From: JANSYL01 sp965229695
Lineage (GTDB): Bacteria > Pseudomonadota > Alphaproteobacteria > Rhodobacterales > Rhodobacteraceae
Length of the DNA stretch: 64,000 nucleotides
Reading direction: 5' to 3'
Assembly: GCA_965229695.1 (NCBI GenBank)
Contig: OZ245921.1
Span: 2,542,001-2,606,000 of the forward strand
The notes under the pieces are model-generated. The model was not told the origin of the DNA. It ran no database searches and worked only from the letters and a program-made list of their open reading frames with translations. Below are positions 40,506-47,975 of this stretch, piece after piece (position 1 is the stretch's first letter; each line of letters opens with the position of its first letter). The position numbers and the translations under genes were made by a program.

Positions 40506-42311
40506 ATGAGTGCGGTTCCCTCTCCCAGCCTGTTTGAGCGGGCGGTGCTGCAGCACCTGGCCTCGGTCCAGGGGTTGCGGGGGGTGCAGGCCTTTACCGG
40601 GCAGAATGGCGAATGGACCGAAGCCGCGCGTTTGGGCGAGGTGCCCGAGGATGTGCACCGGCGCGTCCTGGCCTCCTTCGATCCGGAAGCCGGGGGGGCT
40701 GTCGACGCGATTGAGGATGGGCCGGGTGGCTGGCTGGCAAGCTATATGCTGGGCGGGCCGGGTTTGGATCTGGTCTTGATCCTGCACCTCAAAAGCCTGC
40801 CACCGGCTGAATTGCAAACCAAGCTGAGCGCGATTGAAAGCAAAGTGGGTTGGCTGATGGTCGCCGCCTTGTCCGACCGCAGCGATGGCCAAGACAGCCG
40901 CGCGCTGGGCACCGAGGTCGGTGCGCAGGTGCTGCTAGAGGCCGCGCGCGCCCGGTCCCGGCGCATCCTGGCCGATCAATGGATCGCGCGGCTGGAAAAG
41001 GCGTTTCAACCGGGGCTGGTCGCGGTGCTTTGGGCCAATGCGGGCAAGTCGAAACTGGCCGCCGTGTCGGGCGGCGGGTTGATCGAACGGCAAAGCGATG
41101 CGCGTGGGCTGCTTGAAAACTTGGCCGATCACACCATTCGCGCCCGCACCCCGTTGCTGATCGCACCACCGGTTGAGACCGCGCCGACCGAAGGTTTGGA
41201 GATTGAGCGGGCCAGCCAAGGCACAGCGGAAGACGATCCGCTGGCCTTGGTCGAACGGCTTGGTGGGCATCGTGCCCTGGCCATTCCCGTCTATCGTGGG
41301 GATGAGGCGCGGGCCGTTGTGGTACTGGTCTTTGACGGCAGTGCTGAGCATTCGGGCGAAGGCGTGCGGCTTGAGGCGGGCGAGGTTCTGTCGGCCCTTT
41401 TGGGCGAGGCGCTGGCGATCCAAGCGCGTGCCTATCCCAGCCCGATCCGGCGGCTCTTCAACTGGGTCGGGAAGCTGCTGCGTGCCATCTTCGGGCGCAC
41501 AGCGTGGAAGTTGAAACTGGCGCTGGCGTTGATTGCCTTGGCCATTGGGGCGGCCGCCTTCATCCCGTCACAAGCGCAGCCCAGCTTCACGGCGCGGATT
41601 GATGCCGCTGACCGGCGCGTCGTCTCTTCACCTTTCGATGGGTTTTTGGCCGAAGCGCCGTTTCAACTGGGGGCCGTGGTGCCAGCGGGAACGGTGTTGG
41701 TCGCGCTGGAAGAATCCGACATTCGGTTGGAGTTGTCGCAAACCCAGGCCGAGCTGGCCGAGATAGATAGCGAGCTACAGACCGCGCGCGCCCAGCGCGA
41801 TGCGGCCCGCACGCGGTTGTTGGAGGCGCGTCGGGCACAGGGCGAGGTGTCGCTGAACCTGCTGCAACGGCAATTGGAACTGGCGCGGTTCGAAACCGAC
41901 CGGGATGTGATTGTGGTGGGCGGTGATGCCTGGCGCCGCGTCGGTGACCGGGTGCGCTTGGGCGAGCCGCTATTGGAACTGGCCGTGGATGGCGCGTTTC
42001 GCGTACGCGCCTTGGTCGATGAGGACTGGGTGTCCGATTTGCCCCAAAACGCCCAGGCCACGGTCCTATTAACCGCCTATCCTGAACGCCCGATCCCCCT
42101 AGAGGTGACTGCGATTGGCAGCGATCCGGTGGTGCAGGATGGGGCTAATAGCTTTCCGGTTTGGCTGGCTTTTCAATCCGAGCCCGAGGTGCAAATCCTG
42201 GACGGTATGCGCGGTGTCGTGCGCATTGATGTTGGTGAGCGCACGGTGCTGGAAGCTTACGGGCGCGGCGCGCTGCGCTGGCTGCGCCGCACGATTTGGC
42301 GGTGGAGCTAA
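40506..42311 (+). CDS. HlyD-family adaptor with cytoplasmic GAF-like domain
   Basis: A 601-aa protein. Residues ~1-300 are soluble; ~130-310 look like a GAF sensor domain (ALAIPVYRGDEARAVVVLVFDG followed by a helix). One membrane helix lies at ~336-355 (LKLALALIALAIGAAAFIPS). The periplasmic part follows: a first lipoyl half (VVSSPFDGFLAEAPFQLGAVVPAGTVL), a short coiled-coil hairpin (~395-460), then a second half (GDRVRLGEPLLELAVDGAFRVRALVD) and a beta-barrel. HlyD/MFP proteins link an inner-membrane pump to TolC. A large N-terminal cytoplasmic domain is unusual and may sense a ligand or contact the SecA-like ATPase. It starts 21 bp after the giant gene and 3 bp before the next gene. Confidence 0.85.
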   Translation: MSAVPSPSLFERAVLQHLASVQGLRGVQAFTGQNGEWTEAARLGEVPEDVHRRVLASFDPEAGGAVDAIEDGPGGWLASYMLGGPGLDLVLILHLKSLPPAELQTKLSAIESKVGWLMVAALSDRSDGQDSRALGTEVGAQVLLEAARARSRRILADQWIARLEKAFQPGLVAVLWANAGKSKLAAVSGGGLIERQSDARGLLENLADHTIRARTPLLIAPPVETAPTEGLEIERASQGTAEDDPLALVERLGGHRALAIPVYRGDEARAVVVLVFDGSAEHSGEGVRLEAGEVLSALLGEALAIQARAYPSPIRRLFNWVGKLLRAIFGRTAWKLKLALALIALAIGAAAFIPSQAQPSFTARIDAADRRVVSSPFDGFLAEAPFQLGAVVPAGTVLVALEESDIRLELSQTQAELAEIDSELQTARAQRDAARTRLLEARRAQGEVSLNLLQRQLELARFETDRDVIVVGGDAWRRVGDRVRLGEPLLELAVDGAFRVRALVDEDWVSDLPQNAQATVLLTAYPERPIPLEVTAIGSDPVVQDGANSFPVWLAFQSEPEVQILDGMRGVVRIDVGERTVLEAYGRGALRWLRRTIWRWS

Positions 42312-42314
42312 CCG

Positions 42315-44432
42315 GTGTCGGCGCTGCGCCATCCCGACTGGCACCTGTTCGCGGAACAGCGGTTCCGGCGGCGTAGCGCCATCGAGACATCGCGCCAAAG
42401 CTTTCGGGGCGAGCCCTATATTGTCTTAAGCGACCGGATCACTGGCCAGCATGTGCGGCTCGCGGCGCGTGCGCAGGATATTTGGAACCTGCTGGATGGC
42501 AAACGCACCGCGCAGGAGATTTGGGAAGATCTGATCCGCCGTCCCAACACCGCCCCCACCCAATCCGAGCTGGTCGATTGGCTGCTGCAACTGGTGCAAA
42601 GCGGGTTGCTTTTGTCTGATCACGATCTGGATCCAGAGCATCTGACCGAACGCACAACCAAGCGCCGCAGTGGCATGATCGAACAGCGCGCTGCCAGCCC
42701 ATTGGCGATCAAGGTCAAGCTTTTTGACCCCGACCCGCTGGTGCGGGCCACCTGGCCTTTGGTCGGTTGGCTTTTCACCCGGTTGGGCGGGGTGATCGTG
42801 GCGGCAACGCTGATCACGGCCTTGGTGCTAGCGGTGCTGAATGCCGAGGCGCTGCGCCTGGGGGCGGATTCCCTTTTGCTGTCGCAGATCGGGCTGGTGG
42901 GGCTGGCCTTGGCCTATCCCGTGATGAAAGCGCTGCACGAGCTGGCCCATTGTTACGCGCTTTACCGTTTTGGGGGACGGGTGCGCGAATTTGGGGTGAT
43001 GTTCCTGGTTCTCTTCCCGGTGCCTTATGTCGAAGCCTCTGACGCTTCGGCCTTTCCGGACAAACGCGCGCGGATGTTGGTGGGGGCGGCGGGGATTCTG
43101 GCCGAGCTATTGATTGCCTCGCTCGCGCTGTTTTTGTGGTTGGCGCTGGAACCGGGCGTTGAACGGGCGATCCTATTCAATTTCATCGTGATCGGGTCGA
43201 TCTCGACGATTTTGTTCAACGGCAACCCGCTACTGAAATTCGATGCCTATTTTGTGCTGGCCGATTGGCTGGAGATGCCCAATCTGGCGCAACGATCCGG
43301 CGACTATCTGGCCGACCGCTTCCTTTGGCGCATTTGTGGTCTGCGGCGCGAGATTGAGCCCCGCAAGGGCGAGGCCCCGATCCTGGCGCTATATGGTAGC
43401 CTATCACTGGCCTATCGCGTGATGCTGACCCTGACCATCGCGTTGATTGTGTCGAATTGGTTCTTTGTTATTGGTATTCTGCTGGGTGTCTGGGCCGTGA
43501 TCATGGGCATCTTTTGGCCTTTGTTTAAGACGGCGCGAAAAGGGGCGCGGATGGCGCGAACGCAAAACCGAACGGGCATCGCGGCGGTGCGGCTTGGGCT
43601 GTTCTTGGCAGCGGTCGCGGCGTTGATGACCCTGGTGCCCGTGCCCTTTACGGCGCGGGGCGAAGGCCAGATTGTGCCCTGCCCAGAGGCGCAGATCGTG
43701 GCAGGCACCAGCGGTCAGGTGGCCGAGGTGTTGGTTGCCGATGGCGCCATGGTCGAACAGGGTCAGGTTCTGATCCGCATGGCTGACCCCGAGATCGAAG
43801 CGCGGCTGGAGGCGATGGATGTCAGCGTCGCCTTCCTGACCGAGGCGCTGGGCCGATCCGGTCTGGGGCCGTTGGAACGCCAGCGGATGCAGCGTGAGCT
43901 GGAGGTTGCCAGCGCGGTGCGTGACGAAGCCCTGGTCCGCGCCCAGGCGCTGGAGCTGCGCGCGCCCTTTGCCGGGCGCTTGGCCTGGGCTGATGGGCAA
44001 GCACCATTGTCAGGCCGGTTCCTGTTTCGCGGCGATGCGCTGGGCAATGTTGTGGCGGATGCGCATCTGGACATGGTGATTGCGCTGCCCGCCGCGTTTT
44101 CCGGCGTTGCGCGGCAGGCCGATGATGTGGCGATCCTGATGCCGGATGGGCAGGAGATGACCCGCCCCCTGAGCCGCGAACAGGTGGTGGATGTGGGTGG
44201 CCAGGTGCCGCGCGAGTTGCTGGCCAGCGGCGGCGGCCCGGTGCCGGAACAGCCTGACAACCCTGGCCATGCGCTTGATACGGTCTGGTTGGTTTGGGCC
44301 GACCCAGGGGCGGCCTTGGTGGATCGGGCCGGCATGCGCTTTGACGCGCGGGTGGATCTGGGTACGGCCAGCTTGGCCGAACAGGCCGTGTTCCACCTTC
44401 GGCGACTGTTCGTGCGGGTGATCCGGGTATGA
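42315..44432 (+). CDS. PqqD-like / M50 metallopeptidase / HlyD-lipoyl fusion
   Basis: A 705-aa protein starting with GTG, 3 bp after the previous stop. Residues ~35-100 resemble a PqqD-type peptide-binding domain (YIVLSDRITGQHVRLAARAQ and WNLLDGKRTAQEIWEDL). A membrane region (~150-430, about eight helices) contains zinc motif HELAH at 208-212 and NPLLKFD at 304-310, the HExxH and NPxxxxD signatures of M50 site-2-type peptidases. A lipoyl/HlyD half-domain lies at ~440-500, then a short helical hairpin and a beta-rich end. The fusion would place an intramembrane peptidase inside the adaptor ring. Likely roles are cleaving a leader or anchor of the giant protein, or recognising it through the PqqD-like domain; both are inference. 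Its TGA overlaps the ATG of the SecA-like gene. Confidence 0.9.
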   Translation: MSALRHPDWHLFAEQRFRRRSAIETSRQSFRGEPYIVLSDRITGQHVRLAARAQDIWNLLDGKRTAQEIWEDLIRRPNTAPTQSELVDWLLQLVQSGLLLSDHDLDPEHLTERTTKRRSGMIEQRAASPLAIKVKLFDPDPLVRATWPLVGWLFTRLGGVIVAATLITALVLAVLNAEALRLGADSLLLSQIGLVGLALAYPVMKALHELAHCYALYRFGGRVREFGVMFLVLFPVPYVEASDASAFPDKRARMLVGAAGILAELLIASLALFLWLALEPGVERAILFNFIVIGSISTILFNGNPLLKFDAYFVLADWLEMPNLAQRSGDYLADRFLWRICGLRREIEPRKGEAPILALYGSLSLAYRVMLTLTIALIVSNWFFVIGILLGVWAVIMGIFWPLFKTARKGARMARTQNRTGIAAVRLGLFLAAVAALMTLVPVPFTARGEGQIVPCPEAQIVAGTSGQVAEVLVADGAMVEQGQVLIRMADPEIEARLEAMDVSVAFLTEALGRSGLGPLERQRMQRELEVASAVRDEALVRAQALELRAPFAGRLAWADGQAPLSGRFLFRGDALGNVVADAHLDMVIALPAAFSGVARQADDVAILMPDGQEMTRPLSREQVVDVGGQVPRELLASGGGPVPEQPDNPGHALDTVWLVWADPGAALVDRAGMRFDARVDLGTASLAEQAVFHLRRLFVRVIRV

Positions 44433-46357
44433 GCGACGCGTTCGCGGTGGACTTTGCCAGCGGGCTGAGGCCTTTTGCGCGATCCCGCCGCAAGCCCGTG
44501 AAATCGCCGGTTCCCGCGCTTGGCCGCGTGCCGCTGTTTCTGCGCGAACATCTGGCGTGGCGGTTTGCCTCCAGTGCGCGCATCCCGCGCCGTCTGATCC
44601 AGGCGATCCAATCCGCCGCAGGGGCGTTGGAAGCGCTAAGCGAGGCTGCGCTGGCGGCTGAAATCTCCCAGGCCCGCCCGCATCCCGACGCGCTGCTTAA
44701 GCCCGAAGGGGCGCGTGACATCGCCATGGCGCTGGAGGTTGTGCGCCGCGAAACCGGGCTTCGGCTGCGTGACAATCAGATCGAATGCGCCCTGCGGCTC
44801 TTGGCGGGTGATTGCGTGGAATTGCGCACGGGTGAGGGCAAAACCCTGGCCGCCGCGTTGGCCGCCCTGGCCGCAGCGCGGGCGGGCGTGTCGGTGCACG
44901 TGGTGACGGTGAATGATTACCTGGCCGAGCGCGACCACGCGCTGATCGCGCCCATGGCGGCGCGTATGGGTTTGGGCACCGCCGTGATCGCGCAACAGCA
45001 GCCCGATGCCGAAAAGCGTGCGGCGTATGACAATGATATTGTCTATGGCACCAACAAAACCTTTGTTTTCGACGCGCTGCGCGACCGGCGCGAACAACGG
45101 CAGGGTCGCCCGCTCAGCCAGGCGCGGCAGATGGGCCAATCATTCGCCATTGTGGATGAGGTCGATAGCGCCCTGATCGATGATGCGACGGTGCCGATGA
45201 TCCTGTCTGAACCAACAACGCCCCCCCCCAAAGCCGATTTGGATTTGTTCCGTGACCTGCTGCGTTTTGCAGATGCCGCCAAACCCGGCGCGCAGCGCAG
45301 CCAAGATCACCGGGGGGCTTGGCGATTGACCGAGGCGGGGGTGACCCAGCTGGCCGCTGAAGCCACCCATTGGGTACACCCGGCGGCGCGCGACAGCGGG
45401 CTTTTGGAACTGGCGGAAACTGCGCTGGCCGCGAAACACGCATTTCTGAATGGCGTGCATTACGTGATCCAGGACGAGGCGATTGTGATGATCGACCAGG
45501 CCACCGGGCGGCTGATGGGCGACCGGAAATGGGCCTATGGCATGCAGCAGATGATCGAGTTGAAGGAGGGGGTGGAGCCGACCTCGGAAACCCGCACGGT
45601 CGGTCAGATCACGCAGCAAACCTATTTCCGGCAATACCGGCATCTTTCGGGTCTGACCGGGACGGCCAAGGAATGCCGGGGGGAGTTTTGGGCCATCTAC
45701 CGGCTGCCCGTGCGGCCGGTCGCGCCGCATCGCCCCTCGCAACTCAAACCCGGGCGGCTTTGGGTGCACAGCCGCGCCGCCCAAAAATGGGCGCGCGTTG
45801 CGGCCCATGCGGTGGAACTGGCCAGGACGCGGGCGGTTTTGATCGGTGTGAACGATGTGGCGGAATCACAGGCCCTACAAGCCATGTTCGCCGATTTGGA
45901 GCGGGAGGTTTCGGTGCTAGATGCGCTCACCGAAGCGCAGGAGGCTGATTTGGTGGCTGAAGCCGGGCAGGTGGGCCGCATCACCATCGCCACGCATTTG
46001 GCCGGTCGGGGCACCGATATCGGCTTGTCCCCGGATGTGCTTCGGGCGGGCGGCTTGCATGTCATCCTGGCCAGCGCCATGGCCTCGGGCCGGTTGGAGC
46101 GGCAGCTTTATGGTCGTGCCGGGCGGCAGGGGGACCCCGGCAGCTATGAACGCCATATCAGTCTGGAGGATCGCGGGCTGCGGGAAGGGGTGCCAAGATG
46201 GGTCCGCGCGGCGTGTCTGACCCTGATCCGCCTGCGCCTGGCCCCAAGCTGGGCGCTGGCGCGGCTGCAGGCGGCGCGTGATGGGCGCGCGCGGGGCATG
46301 CGCCGGCGGACTTTGTTGCGCGAACAAGACCTAGCCCGCCGATTGGGTTACCGATAG
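44429..46357 (+). CDS. Short SecA-like translocation ATPase (642 aa)
   Basis: A divergent SecA paralogue, not the housekeeping SecA (~900 aa). Visible motifs are Walker A RTGEGKT (133-139), VHVVTVNDYLAERD, Walker B VDEVDSALIDDA (242-253), a peptide-crosslinking region ending in TGRLMGDRKWAYGMQQMIELKEG, GLTGTAKE, ATHLAGRGTDI (523-531) and GRAGRQGDPG (562-571). It ends ~70 residues after the last helicase motif, so the helical wing, most of the scaffold/two-helix finger and the zinc-binding tail of SecA are missing. The basic N-terminus (~16-25) could bind lipid. The 4-bp ATGA overlap with the M50 fusion indicates tight co-translation and probably a physical partnership. It probably powers export of the giant protein. 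Confidence 0.92.
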   Translation: MSDAFAVDFASGLRPFARSRRKPVKSPVPALGRVPLFLREHLAWRFASSARIPRRLIQAIQSAAGALEALSEAALAAEISQARPHPDALLKPEGARDIAMALEVVRRETGLRLRDNQIECALRLLAGDCVELRTGEGKTLAAALAALAAARAGVSVHVVTVNDYLAERDHALIAPMAARMGLGTAVIAQQQPDAEKRAAYDNDIVYGTNKTFVFDALRDRREQRQGRPLSQARQMGQSFAIVDEVDSALIDDATVPMILSEPTTPPPKADLDLFRDLLRFADAAKPGAQRSQDHRGAWRLTEAGVTQLAAEATHWVHPAARDSGLLELAETALAAKHAFLNGVHYVIQDEAIVMIDQATGRLMGDRKWAYGMQQMIELKEGVEPTSETRTVGQITQQTYFRQYRHLSGLTGTAKECRGEFWAIYRLPVRPVAPHRPSQLKPGRLWVHSRAAQKWARVAAHAVELARTRAVLIGVNDVAESQALQAMFADLEREVSVLDALTEAQEADLVAEAGQVGRITIATHLAGRGTDIGLSPDVLRAGGLHVILASAMASGRLERQLYGRAGRQGDPGSYERHISLEDRGLREGVPRWVRAACLTLIRLRLAPSWALARLQAARDGRARGMRRRTLLREQDLARRLGYR

Positions 46358-46367
46358 GCTCACCCCC

Positions 46368-47096
46368 ATGAAGACAGCTTTTCTCTTGCCACTCTGCGCC
46401 CTTATCGCGCTGCCCGTCGCAGCGCAGGATTTGGCCGGGCCCGAACCGTTGACCTGCCTTTTAGCCCCGAACCGGACCAGCGATGTGGGATCGGACCGCA
46501 CCGGGATCGTCACCCAGGTGGAAGTGTCCCGCGCGGATATCGTGCGCCGTGGCGAGGTTTTGGTGCGCTTGGATGACCGTTTGGCCCATGCCGATATCAC
46601 GGTTGCGCAAATTGCGGTCGACGCCCTCGGGGCGCAAATCGCCCGCAGCGAAGGGCTGATCACCAACAACCTGATCCCGATTGATGAGTTGGAACGGCTG
46701 CGGACAGAGTTTCAGCTTGCCCAGGCCGAATTGGACCGGGCCGAACTTGAGCTTTTCCGCACCGAAATCCTTGCGCCTTTTGATGGCATCGTGACCGAGG
46801 TGGCCGTCGCGCCAGGCGAGTTGATCAGTGCCGAGCCGCTGCTGCGGATGATCGATATGACCACGCTGAAGGCTGAGATGGTGTTTCTGGACGGGGCGTT
46901 TGGGGAAATCCAGCAAGAGGATGTGGTTGATCTGTTCATTGACCTGACCGGGGCCGAGACCGAGGGGCGCATCACCGCCATTGATCCGTTTCTTGATCCG
47001 GCCTCGAACACATTTTCTGTGGTCGCCGAGATCGCGAACCCGGACCTGGCCCTTCCCGCCGGGGTCAGTTGCCGGGTGACGGGTTGGAGCCGCTGA
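46368..47096 (+). CDS. Small HlyD/RND-type periplasmic adaptor
   Basis: A 242-aa protein with a cleavable-looking signal peptide (MKTAFLLPLCALIALPVAAQ) and no membrane anchor. The lipoyl halves are VGSDRTGIVTQVEVSRADIV and ILAPFDGIVTEVAVAPGELI. A short helical hairpin lies between them and a beta-barrel follows. It lacks the C-terminal membrane-proximal domain of full RND adaptors. It starts 10 bp after the SecA-like gene and is the third lipoyl-type adaptor in the operon. Its 3' end overlaps the convergent unknown gene by 32 bp. Confidence 0.88.
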   Translation: MKTAFLLPLCALIALPVAAQDLAGPEPLTCLLAPNRTSDVGSDRTGIVTQVEVSRADIVRRGEVLVRLDDRLAHADITVAQIAVDALGAQIARSEGLITNNLIPIDELERLRTEFQLAQAELDRAELELFRTEILAPFDGIVTEVAVAPGELISAEPLLRMIDMTTLKAEMVFLDGAFGEIQQEDVVDLFIDLTGAETEGRITAIDPFLDPASNTFSVVAEIANPDLALPAGVSCRVTGWSR

Positions 47097-47904
47097 AAAG
47101 CGCGCTGATATGATCTGGATCGACCTGAAAATAGAAGGTCGTGAACCCCCCTTTGACGTCATCAGACCCGCCCGCGACATGCACCAGATCATGCGCCTGC
47201 GCGGCTTTGGCCACCGGGCGCGCTGCGCCGGTGGCAAGCGGGGCCAGAGCTTGTGCAACCGCGTGGCGGTCAAGGTCGGCGCGGCGGACGGTGGCGAGCC
47301 AAGAATTGCGATCCGGCGCAGCGGTTCGCGTATAGATACAGCTTTCGGCGTCGAGTGGGGCAAAGGCGGTTTCGACGGCCTCAGTGTCCAAGCCGATCCC
47401 GGCAAGGGCTTGGGACATATCGGGCCAGAACAGCGAGCGGGGGGCGGCAGGCAGGCAGATGTAATCATCTTGCCGAACCGATCCGCCCGGCAAAGCTTTG
47501 AAGCCGCGATAAAGTGGTATGAGGTCGGACTTGCCCGCCTCAAGCCGGGCGACCTGTAGATCCCAATATTGCGTGTAAAGCCGCACTGATGTCAGATCGG
47601 TCCGCACCGCAAGCCCGATGGCATCGGCCCCCGGCAAGGCCTTTGCCCAAGCTGAAAGCAAGGAGTTTGGAAGGCCAAGCGCCTCGGCCGCCTCTGCCAG
47701 CTCTTGCGCGCGGCCTTCGGTCAGATCGAAAAAGAACAACACTCGATCCTCGACACCGGTTTGGGTGATCGACCAAGACCGTTCGCAGGCATCCGCCTCC
47801 GCCGCCAATCGGGTCAGTAGGTGCTGCGGACTCTCGGTCTGTGGATTGTTGCTGGGATGCAATGTCTCTCTCGAACCGTTTGGGTCTCTATGGATCGGAA
47901 CCAC
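47065..47904 (-). CDS. Unknown cytoplasmic protein, convergent with the operon
   Basis: A 279-aa protein that I cannot assign. It has no signal peptide or membrane helix. Short aromatic-basic strands recur (SVRLYTQYWDLQ, LYRGFKALPGG, GGFTTFYFQVDP), giving a repeated alpha-beta look distantly like ABBA-type aromatic prenyltransferases; I give that low weight. The start is uncertain: GTG at 47904 is the longest, with a TTG ~15 codons later. Its 3' end overlaps the adaptor gene by 32 bp, and its 5' end is 71 bp from the divergent Omp85-like gene. Confidence 0.55.
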   Translation of the reverse strand: MVPIHRDPNGSRETLHPSNNPQTESPQHLLTRLAAEADACERSWSITQTGVEDRVLFFFDLTEGRAQELAEAAEALGLPNSLLSAWAKALPGADAIGLAVRTDLTSVRLYTQYWDLQVARLEAGKSDLIPLYRGFKALPGGSVRQDDYICLPAAPRSLFWPDMSQALAGIGLDTEAVETAFAPLDAESCIYTRTAAPDRNSWLATVRRADLDRHAVAQALAPLATGAARPVAKAAQAHDLVHVAGGSDDVKGGFTTFYFQVDPDHISALFSGSNPSPGN

Positions 47905-47975
47905 GGCATCTGCGATGGTCCGCCCCAGGGGAAAACGTCATTTCAAGACGTTAGCATCGACCAAGGGACGGGTCA

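Noticed and set aside
11670..47096. Giant-protein operon as an element integrated at tRNA-Leu
   Set aside because: I found no integrase, no repeat of the tRNA 3' end and no change of base composition at either side.
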